From Mixophyes australis (taxonomy: Eukaryota; Chordata; Amphibia; Anura; Limnodynastidae): DNA of 64,000 nucleotides. The stretch is taken from positions 338,711,375 through 338,775,374 of the forward strand of contig JAVHZZ010000003.1 of assembly GCA_036250195.1 (NCBI GenBank). Reading direction: 5' to 3'. The translations under genes and the position numbers were made by a program. Of the stretch, positions 35,479 through 45,659 are shown piece after piece. Each line of letters begins with the position of its first letter. The stretch's first letter is position 1. The notes below the pieces were generated by a model. That model saw nothing but the letters and a program-made list of their open reading frames with translations, did not search any database and was not told the DNA's origin.

Positions 35479-36490
35479 ATTCATTGAGACTTCTTAATAA
35501 AGAAACATATGTGTTCTTAAGGTGGACTGTTCTAATTATTGATACTATTAATACTAAGGGGCAGATTTAATTCGGAGTGAGGTGCCTCTGAACATCACCT
35601 CAATGTTCAGACGTGTATTTTGCCGGCTATTTCTGTAATAAATCTCTCCTCATTTTTTTACGCACCTATGGGAGATGATGAAAAATTAGCAGAAATTTCT
35701 GTAAAAACTGTGATGCGTTGTGTCTCCATGGTCTGTTCCAGAGACACATTGTGTCATCTTGCGCCAAATTGTATCTGCCCCTAAGACTCTGACATATTTT
35801 GGTCCGCTGGGCACAATTATCTGTTTGACTTTCTACCATTGCTGTTTCGTTAGTTCAATTTGCGTGCTATACCACTATCGGCATATTAACATATGGCATT
35901 TGTTGAGTTTAGAATATCAGGTGTGAGCGGTTGGTCTCGTAAGGTTCATTGAGTTCCTAATTGTTGAGTGATAATTACCTGTGTGTCCCACTATATGGGT
36001 TTATTCCTCTAGTCTCATTATATGTGCTTTGGTTGATATGACGTTTGCGGATGATCAGATTACTATTTATCCACTGAAAATACAATTTTTATGTGCTTAT
36101 TAGTTAAATTTGCATGTTGCAAAGAAAGATTTTAGAGTATTATTTTTATGATTTTTGTTTCTAATGAATTGTCTGCTCATCATATGAACAACAGTGATAA
36201 GGATTTCCTAATTAAACTAAATTGTCTTTTATACCTATATCCTTTTAGCATCCTATATATACTTCTGTTTTTTGAGGTGAACACCACATCTTGGTTGGTA
36301 GCTAAATTTTTCACCTACCAAACAAGCCACCAGGGTGAATCCTCTCACAAAGTGCTTGCACACCTTCCTCCCCAATCCTTTCCTGGCATTATGCTGCCTT
36401 TATGTCAATCACTGAACTTGGCATCAATCAGCTTGAAACATCTTAAAGTATCAGGACATTTCAAGCCAAAGAAAGCAGTGTGCAATTGTT
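35479..36490. other. No gene seen
   Basis: AT-rich. A 120-codon open frame at 36148-36510 (+) runs into the SINE and has no known domain. Confidence 0.45.
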
Positions 36491-36528
36491 TGGGGCAGCA
36501 CAGTGGCTAAGTGGTTAGCACTTCTGCC

Positions 36529-38453
36529 CAGTGTCGGACTGGGGCATGAAGGGCCCACCGGGGGACTGCAAAGCTAGGGGCCCACCAGAGGGGGTGTGGC
36601 CAGCATCATAGAGGCGGGGCCTGACACTAGAGGGGGGAGTGGTCAGCCCATGAAGGACAGCTAGCACCCTAGTGTAGTATAAAAAGAAAGCAGTGTGTAC
36701 ATAAAGAGTACACAGTCTTGACCTGCCCCATAGATTGGGCAGAACAGTCACCAAAAATCAGGATTGTCCCACTAGAATCAGAACATTTGACAGACTGTCC
36801 TACCTGTTCTTGTCACCACCTGTGGCTGCTGGTTTCTTAAGTTGCGACTTGTCTGGATCCCGGAATGTTGGGTGCCCTATTTTGAAAAAAAATGGGTACA
36901 TTTAGAAAATTCCAACTAGCCCCGGCGTAAAATCTATAGCACCCACAATTAATACTTAGGCCTTCCTCCAGCCCCAACATTAAAGATAGAGTATTCTCAC
37001 TTAATAAATAAACCTATTTCCCTCCCTCCAAACAGCCCCAGCAATAAATGAATATCATTTACGTATAATAAATATACCTATTTCCCACAACAGTCACTGC
37101 CATTAAATAATTCATATTCACATTTAATAAATAGACCTCGTGCTCCTCAAACTCAGCCCCACATTCAATTAATAGCACCTAAACCACCCCAGGATAAAAT
37201 TAAAGGTCCTGTCACCCCATCTTAATTTAATAGGCCCCACTCTGAAATTAAATAGCCCACCAATAAATTAAATTGCCCCACCATCACCCCACAAATAAAA
37301 TAGCACCCATTAAATAATTAGCCCCCACCTAAACTCCAAAATTAAATTAATAGCCTATCTCCTACCCATGTACTATTAAGGCAACCCCACTCCTTTCCCT
37401 CATATCACACATTATATTAAAAAAAAACATTCCCTCATTATAGCAGCCCACACTCCTTTCATTCACACAATATAGTGGCCCCCCCTCCCATTTTATTCAC
37501 ACAGTATAGTGGCCCCCCTCCCATTTCATTCACACAGTATAGCAGGCCCCTGTCACTCACACAGTATAGCAGGCCCCCCCCCCTCCCCTGTCTCTCACAC
37601 AGATAGCAGGCCCCCCCTCCCCTGTCTCTCACACAGATAGCAGGCCCCCCCTCCCCTGTCTCTCACACAGTATAGCAGGCCCCCCCTCCCCTGTCTCTCA
37701 CACAGTATAGCAGGCCCCCCCTCCCCTGTCACTCACACAAATAGCAGCCCCCCCCTCCCCTGTCTCTCACACAGTATAGCAGGGCCTCCCTCCCCTGTCA
37801 CTCACACAAATAGCAGGCCCCCCCTCCCCTGTCTCTCACACAAATAGCAGGCCCCCCTCCCCTGTCTCTCACACAGTATAGCATGCCCCCCCTCCCCTGT
37901 CACTCACACAAATAGCAGGCCCCCCTCCTCTGTTTCTCACACAAATAGCAGGCCCCCTCCCCTGTCACTCACACAAATAGCAGGCCCCCCCTCCCCTGTT
38001 TCTCACACAAATAGCAGGCCCCCCTCCTCTGTTTCTCACACAAATAGCAGGCCCCCTCCCCTGTCACTCACACAAATAGCAGGCCCCCCCTCCCCTGTTT
38101 CTCACACAAATAGCAGGCCCCCCTTCCCCTGTTCTCACACAAATAGCAGGGCCATCTTTCATTCACACTTACCTTATTGCTGCAGCTCACATGCTTGCTG
38201 TGCGATCAAAAGCAAAACAGGAAGTAACGTGCGTTCCACGGTGGAACGCACGCTACTTCCTGTTTCCTGTTTAGCGAAAGTGACTGGTCCCTGAGGAGGG
38301 GCCAGCCACCCACGGCACCTGGCTCCCACCAACACCCGAGGACACAGGAATCATTTTTTTTAGCCCCGCCCCACCACGGAGGAGGGCGGAGCTATCTGCC
38401 ATCAGGGCCTACCGGTGGATTTCCCGGTCCACCGGCGGCCCAGTCCGACGCTG
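36529..38453. mobile_element. 1.9-kb hAT-type element inside a SINE, perfect 8-bp duplication
   Basis: Termini are CAGTGTCGGACTGGGGC and, inverted, CAGCGTCGGACTGGGCC. CTTCTGCC of the SINE is duplicated at 36521-36528 and 38454-38461. The interior is non-coding. 36770-37440 shares blocks with 54940-55450 (GACAGACTGTCCT, GGCTGCTGG, TGGATCCCGGAATGTTGG, CCCCAGCAATAAAT). A minisatellite fills 37480-38150, and a palindrome (GTGCGTTCCACGGTGGAACGC) lies at 38229-38252. Confidence 0.87.
37480..38150. repeat. Minisatellite, units of about 34-36 bp
   Basis: The unit is about TAGCAGGCCCCCCCTCCCCT plus GTCTCTCACACAAA, repeated around eighteen times, with small variants (TATAG for AATAG, TTTCTC for TCTCTC). 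Continuous tandem units with no unique spacers. Confidence 0.92.
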
Positions 38454-38835
38454 CTTCTGCCTCACAGCACTGGGGTCATGAGTTCAATTCCCAACCATGG
38501 CCTTATCTGTGTGAAGTTTGTATGTTCTCCCCGTGTTTGCGTGGGTTTCCTCCGGGTGCTCCAGTTTCCTCCCACACTCCAAAAACATACCTGTAGGTTA
38601 ATTGGCTGCTATCAAAATTGACCCTAGTCTCTCTCTCTCTCTCTCTGTCGTCTCTGTGTGTATGTTAGTGAATTTAGGCTGTAAGCTCCAATGGGACAGG
38701 GACTGATGTCAGTGAGTTATCTGCACAGCGCTGCGGAATCAGTGGTGCTATATAAATAAATGATGATGATGATGATTATCAATACATTACCCCCTTTCGC
38801 CAGAGCCCTCCACCACTTTCAATTGTTCCAGATCA

Positions 38836-39012
38836 GGGGCTAGATTTACTAAGCTACGGGTTTCAAAAAGTGGGGATGTTGCCTATAGCAACCAATCAGA
38901 TTCTAGCTGTCATTTTGTAGAAAGCACTAAATAAATGAAAGCTTGAAAGTGATTGGTTGCTATAGGCAACATCACCACTTTTTCAAACCTGCAGCTTAGT
39001 AAATCTAGCCCC
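38836..39012. mobile_element. Palindromic MITE, family 1 (copy C)
   Basis: It starts GGGCTAGATTTACTAAGC and ends inverted as GCTTAGTAAATCTAGCCCC. The arms match copies A and B. Confidence 0.87.
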
Positions 39013-39807
39013 AAGTCTATATGGGGTGATCCATCCCGTTTAACAGCATCAGAGAATAATTTTCAAAATACCCAACATACAGCAGACATCATAGCTCAAC
39101 ACCACAAATGCTGAGATGGTCTTTAGTGCATAAATATTTTTATTTATGTAGACAGACATAATCCCTTATAATAGATAAGTGTGTTTGTACTCATTATATA
39201 CGTTCACCTTAAGTTGTTCCTTTTGGGAACTGATTTTTTGTTTGCAGTGTTACAGATAGACTAATCAACCCATCTGAAGTTGAAATTTGTATGCATTTCC
39301 TAACAACAGATCCAAAAAATAAATTTGCTAATCAACACTGATTCAGATGAGATTCTGCAAATAACAAAAGTGCCACTAGTAGGATCAAACCACTCAAGGT
39401 CAAGCATACGAAAAGGAGGCAATCAAAACAATGTTAACAAATACTCTAGATCCCAATTACATTAGACAATACCAGGAGAAAGCAAGATGGGGGTAACTAG
39501 TTAGACAGGAACTTTCTAACGGAAACACTGGTTTAACCAACAAAATGCTGAATCGATTTGTGGATTCAGAAATGTTACTACTGAACTTGGCAAATCGAAT
39601 CAAATTCAAATTTTGGCAACTTTGCTCATCTCTGATCCTTGCTAGCATAAATGAGCACCTAATACTGGATTTACATCAGGCTACTTTTTTGCACAACAGA
39701 AAGCATCATTGGTTATTAGTAGGGTATTTTGTGACTTTCCTCTTAAACCTGAGCAAATGACACCTGAAGACTAGTATTTGTAGTAATAGCATTTTTTTTA
39801 GTAATAA
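39013..39807. other. No gene seen
   Basis: AT-rich. Around 39590-39645 (AAATCGAATCAAATTC...GCTCATCTCTGATCC) there is a trace of the end motif of the CGAG-rich repeat. Otherwise nothing. Confidence 0.4.
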
Positions 39808-39962
39808 TGGGCCTGGTTCATTAAGGAACTTAGGTAAGAATTTGAGTAAGTTTTCTCACTTAAGTTTTCTGCACATAAATTAAATACTGGCTGTTTTTCC
39901 ATGTAGCACACAAATATCAACTTTAAATTTCAGTGTACAAATAAGCTATCAAGTATTAGTGT
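39808..39962. mobile_element. Left half of palindromic MITE family 3
   Basis: It begins GGGCCTGGTTCATTAAGG and follows the left arm and centre of 34509-34843 to AAGCTATCAAGTATTAGTGTG, then stops. Joined to unrelated sequence. Confidence 0.7.
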
Positions 39963-40339
39963 GGATAGCAAGAGTACTTGCTTATATTGGTTGTCCAAAA
40001 GATTGGGTACGGAGGGAAGACAGGATAAGCAGAATTTTACAAGTGCACTAAATTGTCCTATGTCCTCATCGCAGGTAGATTTTGGGGATTCAAAAACAAA
40101 AATTAGTCAGCAGTCTTGGCGACTTTAGATGATGGGGTAATGGGAACCTTGGAGAGGGATTTGGAATGAGAACAAGGGTCCCGGACTGGTAGGGCAGGAA
40201 AGGAGTCCCTGACTGGGACGGCAGGAGGACTCACTAAATTGTCCTTAGATGGAGTGAGAAAATTTGGCTCGGGCTAAGCACACTAAGGGGTTCGAGCAGG
40301 ACACACTCGGCAGGTCCACCTTGAGGTACCGCAGGAATC
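39963..40339. other. Unassigned sequence upstream of the gypsy fragment
   Basis: Contains GGACTGGTAGGGCAGGAAAG and GACTGGGACGGCAGGAGGAC, two related units. It may belong to the same retroelement copy, but no frame is recognisable. Confidence 0.3.
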
Positions 40340-41558
40340 CACTGGCTTCTCACCCTTTGAACTCCTGTACAGCCGCCGTATGCGCGGTCCATTAGATTTG
40401 ATTAGAGAAGAGTGGGAAGGGAAATCAATCACCCCAGAAATGTCAGTGGTACACTATGTAGTGCAGTTCAGGGAAAAAATTGGAGTCCTTAATGGGGATG
40501 GCACAGAGAAACCCGAAAGCTGCGCAGACAAAGCAGAAGCTGTGGTATGAACACAATGCGAGAGAACGCATATTTGAGGTGGGGCAAAAGCTTCTGGTTC
40601 TGATCCCTATGCAGCAGAACAATTTGCAGGCTGTCTGGGAGGGCCCCTACACCATAGTACAGCGCATTAATGATGTCAATTATGTAGTGGCAAAAGATGA
40701 AAGCCAGAAGGTATATCACATCAACATGCTCAAAGCTTATTATGACAGGGAGGCTTGTGTATTAGTTGTGTGTAGCTTGCCTGAGAGCGATCAGGAGTCT
40801 GACCCCTTGGTAGATTTAGCAGCTGCTGCTAAAGAGGCAGGGTCCCTAGCAGACACCCACTGCAGTGAAGAGCTGTCTGACTCTCAGCTAGAGCAGCTAG
40901 CTGACATTCTATGGCCCTATCAGTCCCATTTTACAGGGAAACCTGAAGAAACAAACTTGGTCACACATCATGTAGACACAGGCAACCAGACCCTCCTCAG
41001 ACAGCCAGCATATCGTACTTCCCTAGAAGTGCTAGAAGCAATGAAAATGGAAATAGACGAAATGATGCAGCTAGGGGTAATCCAAAAGTTTCATAGTTCT
41101 TGGGCTGCCCCAGTAGTACTGGTCCAAAAGAAATGTAGGGGCACCCGGTTCTGTGTAGACTATAGGAGGTTGAATGACGCCACAGTGCTTGATGCTTATC
41201 CTATACCTAGGATAGATGAACTGCTATATCAGCTTGCCCAGCCACGCTATATCACCATCATGGATCTCAGTAGAGGGTACTGGCAGATCCCATTGTTACC
41301 CAAGTCACATGAGCGCTCTGCATTTATCACCCCATTTGGGCTGTTTGAGTTTTTGGTCGTGCCCTTTGGAATGAAAAATGCCCCTGCATCCTTCTAGCGC
41401 CTGGTCAATGACCTGCTAGAGGGCCAGGAGGGACATGCAGTTGCCTACCTGGATGACATTGCAGTGTTCAGCCAGACCTGGGAGCAGCATCTGAATAGTG
41501 TGTTAGGCCGAATTATTGAGGCAGGTCTGACTATCAAGCCAGAGAAGTGCCAGCTTGG

Positions 41559-42258
41559 TGTCATGGTCGTCGACTTCTTGATCCGATTCGGGACCCTTGG
41601 GACTAGCTGGAGCAGGACTATAACAGAAACTAGCAGCCTGGATGATCTTCCTGCTCATGTTCTTGCAGAATGTAGAATATAGCAGGGGAATGAGCAGTCT
41701 GGAAATGTTGACAGGAACAGAGCACTTGTTAATGCTGACAGGAACAGAGCACTTGGTAATGCTGACAGGAACAGAGCACTTGGTAATGCTGACAGGAACA
41801 GAGCACTTGGAAATGCTGACAGGAACAGAACACTTGGTAATGCTGACAGGAACAGAGCACTTGGTAATGCTGACAGGAACAGAGCACTTGGTAATGCTGA
41901 CAGGAACAGAGCACTTGTAAATGTTGACAGGAACACTGGAGCCAAGAACTATCCTCTGGAGAGAAGTGTGTTGTTCTGGCAATGAACAGATCACAGCAGC
42001 ATTTTTAAATAGGGTGTCACAAACAACTATTGGCTGTACAGTTCATGTGATCACAGCTACTGAATCTGGTTGGTCTGGAAAGATCACCTGACTGCATCCA
42101 AGATGGCCACGCCCATGCAGCAGAACAAACAGTATGTGTTTGTTTACAAACGGAGGTGTAGAGGACGGAAATGCTGCAGACGACCATAAGGGACCCAGGT
42201 AGCCGTGATATGACAGCGGTCGATGAGGTAAGTGCGGCTAAGATCCTGATATGTGACA
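41559..42258 (-). mobile_element. Solo LTR, sushi-like, inside the Gmr1-like RT
   Basis: 700 bp from TGTCATGG to ATGTGACA, flanked by CTTGG at 41554-41558 and 42259-42263. It splits a codon-level continuous RT. On the minus strand a CCAAT box (~42029-42033) and TATTTAAA (42004-42011) stand upstream of GCCAGAAC starting at 41980. This spacing (31 bases from TATA to G) and start motif equal those in the LTRs at 45017 and 49897, so it probably comes from a related element. The internal part was lost by LTR-LTR recombination. Confidence 0.85.
41706..41925. repeat. 27-bp tandem repeat inside the solo LTR
   Basis: Eight to nine copies of a 27-bp unit containing AATGCTGACAGGAACAGAGC. 27 is a multiple of three, so open frames exist in several phases (for example 41642-41920, +). 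These are not genes. It lies downstream of the predicted start site, in R/U5. Confidence 0.93.
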
Positions 42259-42447
42259 CTTGGCATGCGTGAAGTGCAGTACTTGGGGCACCATGTAGGG
42301 GGAGGTACCTTCCACCCAGAGCCAGGCAAGGTAGAGGCTATCATTGCCGACCTCTACCACGAAAAAACAGGTCATGTCTTTCTTAGGTACAGCTGGGTAT
42401 TATCGAAAGTTCGTGCCCCATTATAGCACCCTAGCCAAACCTCTGAA

Positions 42448-42630
42448 TAGAGATGGACGGGCTCGGTTTCCTTGAAACCGAACCTCCTCGAACTTTGGCG
42501 ATCCGAGTACCGAGCCGCCTGTTCGGAATCCAAAACGTCCTTGTGACGTCGACGGATCTCGGATCTCGGTTCTCGCGAGTTTTAGAATCAATAAATACCC
42601 GCCGGAGGAGCAGCAGGTACACCAGGTATG
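42448..42630 (+). repeat. CGAG-rich dispersed repeat, partial copy
   Basis: It begins AGAGATGGACGGGCTCGG right where the RT homology stops, and continues with CCGAGTACCGAGCC and GGATCTCGGATCTCGG. Same family as 12998-13497. Confidence 0.5.
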
Positions 42631-42857
42631 CCTACAAAAAAATTACGATGTTGAGAAATGCGACATGTATAGAAGACAGACTTACCAGAACACAGGCACA
42701 CACTATATTCAGCAAGCGTCATATTGATTACGACAGAGAAAAATGCCGCCTGTCTTAATGACGTCACTTAGGCCGACAGTGAGATTTGTGTGTTTAAAGC
42801 CGGATATAGTGTGTGCCTGTGTTCTGGTAAGCCTGTGTTCTATACCTGTCTGATTAT

Positions 42858-44993
42858 TCACCATCGTAATTTTTTGTAGACAAACCTGGTGTCGTTCTTA
42901 TTGTAGTCGGTAAAATAACTACCACCGGGTATCGGATGGGCAGGTGGAGCAGCAGGTGCCACAGAGGCAGCAGGTGCCACAGCGGTAGAAGGGGCAGCAG
43001 GTGTCAGATGGGCAGGTGGAGCAGCAGATGCCACAAAGGTAGCAGGTGCCACAGGGGCAGCTGGTGCGACAGCAACAGGAGGGCCAGCTGGTGTAACAGG
43101 TGCAGGAGAAGTAGCAGGTGTAACAGGGGCAGGTATCAGATGGGCAGGTGGAGCAGCAGGTGCAACAGTGGCAGGAGTGGCAGCTGGTGTAACGAGCAGG
43201 AGGAGCAGCAGGTGCAAAAGTGGCAGCTGGTGCAACAGTGGCAGGAGTGGCAGCTGGTGCAACAGTGACAGGAGTGGCAGCTGGTGCAAAAGTGGCAGGA
43301 GGGGCAGCTGGTGTAACAGGGGCAGGAGGGGCAGCTGGTGTAACAGGGGCAGGAGGACCAGCTGGTGTAACAGGAGCAGGAGAGCCAATTGGTGTAAAAG
43401 TGGCAGGAGGAGCAGCAGGCATAACAGGGGCAGGAGGGGCAGCTGGTGTAATAGTGGCAGGAGTGGCAGCTGGTGTAACGAGCAGGAGGAGCAGCAGGTG
43501 CAAAAGTGGCAGCTGGTGCAACAGTGGCAGCTGGTGCAACAGTGGCAGGAGTGGCAGCTGGTGCAACAGTGGCAGCTGGTGCAACAGTGACAGGAGTGGC
43601 AGCTGGTGCAAAAGTGGCAGGAGGGGCAGCTGGTGTAACAGGGGCAGGAGGACCAGCTGGTGTAACAGGAGCAGGAGAGCCAGTTGGTGTAACAGTGGCA
43701 GGAGGAGCAGCAGGTATAACAGGGGCAGGAGGGGCAGCTGGTGTAATAGTGGCAAGAGGAGCAGCAGGTATAACAGGAGCAGGTGTCAGTTGGGCAGGTG
43801 AAGCAGCAGGTGCCACAGGGGCCGGAGAGGCAGCAGGTGCCACAGCGGCAGTAGGGGCAGCAGTTGTTACAGGGGCTGGTGTAACGCCACTTGGTTTCCC
43901 CATATAATTTATTTGGATGGATTATTGTTAGTGTGTTGCCTATATGATCCGTTTTTTGGTGCAAAGAGGTGGTGTTCTCATTAATTGCTGACATATTGCC
44001 ACTTTCCTCAGATCCAGCAGCAGGATTTCGGGTATCTTCAGGTGGCTGTTGTTTTTCGGCCCCATCATGGGTGTCCTCGGTTGTGGGGCCATCCTCATTC
44101 ACACTGGGCTCCTCTGCATGTACACCTCACATAATGAAAGAAAAAGCTAACTTTAAAATCATGTATATTTTTGTTCATAACATCCTACTTTTAGCATCAT
44201 ATAAGCAGATTTCATAACACACATTAGTAGTTTCATATGTGAAATATATACTGTCATGTCTGTTTACGTGGGGTCATTTAGAGATAAAAATTACACCAAA
44301 TGAATGAAAAATATGCATAAAGTACAAACTTCATATCTGTGGCTTGATGGCAATTTTACATTCGCATCCATTTCATCACAGAAAATACTTAGTAAACTTG
44401 ACCACATGGCCAGATTATACAGCAGGCGTACTAGGCTGCAGTCTAGGGGGCTGGGCTTTGGTGGGGTTGATGTGTCTGCGGTGCTCTGGCTGTTTATCCT
44501 GCCATCTGTGTGAAATGTCTACCGGCAACAACAAGATAAAAATATTAGTGCAGACTTACACATAAATGTAAATTTGTTTAAGCCTAAAGGTCACATAATA
44601 ATTACAGAACAACATAGGTCGCAATGTAAAATTCCAAAAATTTAGATTGTTATTTTTTGTAAAGGTTTTAGGCTTGTTATTCCCAAGCCTTGCACAACAT
44701 TTGTGTGTTTGACAATATTGAAAGGTGGTCATTTTGCTAATGTATTTTGAGCACAATTGAAAAACGTTTGCGTCCACTTTTTTGATCTCCGAAGAGAAGC
44801 CACAACATTGATGCCCTATAATATCCTCCAAAATGCTGTCATTTGCTGGGGCGTATAGCTGGCGGTTTGCGTGGTGCAGCCTCTCCACCAAAAGCTCCAT
44901 CAGAACCGCCATCTCTTTGTAGACAAAGTTGAGCTGCCTTTGCTTGTTAGACGATTGACTTTTCCCAGCCGTCTCTTCTTCCAAATGGGACAT
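42858..44993 (-). pseudogene. Myb/SANT-like transposon accessory gene, - copy
   Basis: On the minus strand a start at 44993 (MSHLEEETAG) leads into RQLNFVYKEMAVLMELLVER and LYAPANDSILEDIIG. This resembles the N-terminal Myb/SANT-like domain of harbinger-type accessory proteins, and the frame then decays. A second open block from 44102 begins acidic (MNEDGPTTEDTHDGAEKQ) and passes a polar helix-forming stretch. It then enters a minisatellite read as Pro/Ala/Val/Thr repeats (PAPVTPAAP-like, 9 residues per unit) in one frame and as Cys-rich nonsense in the others. The plan (SANT, acidic, Pro/Ala tail) is the same as in the + copy at 6582-8146. Function, if any, would be DNA binding for a DNA transposon. 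The sushi element lies 24 bp upstream of the start, so the promoter side is separated. Confidence 0.4.
42930..43880. repeat. 27-bp-based minisatellite
   Basis: Units such as GCAGCTGGTGTAACAGGGGC plus AGGAGGG, with 18- and 9-bp sub-multiples, about 30-35 in all, grouped in higher-order blocks (43140-43440 is repeated with changes at 43440-43745). All phases stay open because the unit length is divisible by three. Confidence 0.92.
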
Positions 44994-45016
44994 TGTAGGA
45001 CAATGTACTCAATATC

Positions 45017-45659
45017 TGTCACGACTGATAGTGGGTACCTGCTGTTGTTGGCGCAACTCAGAGGAAGGCGCGGAGTCTAACGTGCCCCTGGTATTCACCA
45101 GGAACCCCCGCAAGGAAGTATGGACTCCGCTGCAGGGACACGCAGGTCGGGGTCCTTCCTAGAGTCCACAGTGAGATACAAGGAGGTGTCAGACAGGCCG
45201 GGTCAGCAACGTTCAGGTAGAAGAGGTACAAAGGGAAATCCAGAAGAATGGTGAGGCAAGCCGGGTCGGTAACTTTCAGGGAGAACAGTACAAAGGCAGA
45301 ATCCAAATAGGGGTGGTCAAACGGTCCGGGTCAAAAGGTCACAAGCAGCACGAGGATAGTCAGGAACGAATACAGCAACTGGTATACACAAACGCTGGAG
45401 GCAGGAAGACCTGATACTCTGGCACTGGTGAGAGGGCTGGAAGAGGTTTAAATACTGTGGTAACCCAATCAGAATCAGCGCTGCAGCGCTGTCATACCTG
45501 CCGCCGGGAATCCTTCATAGCGTCCCGTTGCCTAGCAACGGGGCGCGTCATCACACCCAGAGGTCGGACGGCAGGGGGATCCGGAAGTGATGCGTCTGGT
45601 TGCTATGCAACCAGACGCGCTGTCAGCAGACAGGCGGCCGTGCGGAACGGCGCCTGACA
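45017..45659 (-). repeat. 3' LTR of the sushi element (643 bp)
   Basis: Starts TGTCACGACTG and ends CGCCTGACA on the + strand. It is 43 bp longer than the 5' LTR because of an extra segment near 45068-45115 (CTAACGTGCCCCTGG...). Otherwise nearly identical. The predicted transcription start motif (GCCAGAGTAT on the minus strand) is at 45414-45423. The last 12 codons of pol, stop included, lie in its outer edge. Confidence 0.95.

Larger units (their letters stand above)
36491..38777 (+). mobile_element. SINE, + copy, split by a hAT-type element
   Basis: The 5' end (GGGGCAGCACAGTGGCTAAG) holds a good RNA polymerase III A box at 36504-36514 (TGGCTAAGTGG). The rest resumes at 38454 with the B box AGTTCAATTCC (38481-38491), the central domain, a CT run, and the tail to 38777. 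The insertion lies between A and B boxes, so this copy can no longer be transcribed from its own promoter. It gives the fullest view of the SINE's tRNA-like head. Confidence 0.87.
40340..42447 (+). pseudogene. Ty3/gypsy pol fragment of Gmr1-like order (integrase end, then RT)
   Basis: The fragment opens with the end of an integrase (ESTGFSPFELLY near 40345). A one-base insertion near 40480 shifts the frame. The frame 40480-41396 then gives the integrase tail (WYEHNARERIFEVGQKLLVL and WEGPYTIVQRIND, a GPF/Y-type module). A linker follows, then the start of reverse transcriptase (FCVDYRRLND, MDLSRGYWQIPL, VPFGMKNAPASF). A TAG stop at 41396-41398 follows. RT goes on to the YLDD active site (41445-41456) and is split by a solo LTR at 41559-42258. 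It resumes at 42259 (EVQYLGHHVG...GYYRKFVPHYS, again with a frame change) and ends at 42447. Integrase upstream of RT in one frame is the order described for Gmr1-like elements of deuterostomes. Gag, protease, RNase H and LTRs were not found. Confidence 0.82.

Noticed and set aside
37480..38150. CRISPR-like array
   Set aside because: Continuous tandem units without unique spacers, within a vertebrate transposon.
36504..38491. tRNA gene from A and B boxes
   Set aside because: The boxes belong to the SINE head. No cloverleaf forms and a 1.9-kb insertion lies between them.
41642..41920. Tandem repeat frames encoding MLTGTEHLV-type units
   Set aside because: They lie inside a solo LTR, and all phases are open because the unit is 27 bp.
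42858..44102. 414-, 278- and 255-codon frames with Cys- or Leu-rich repeats
   Set aside because: At most one phase (Pro/Ala/Thr) fits the relative at 8.0 kb. The others are phase shadows of a repeat unit divisible by three.
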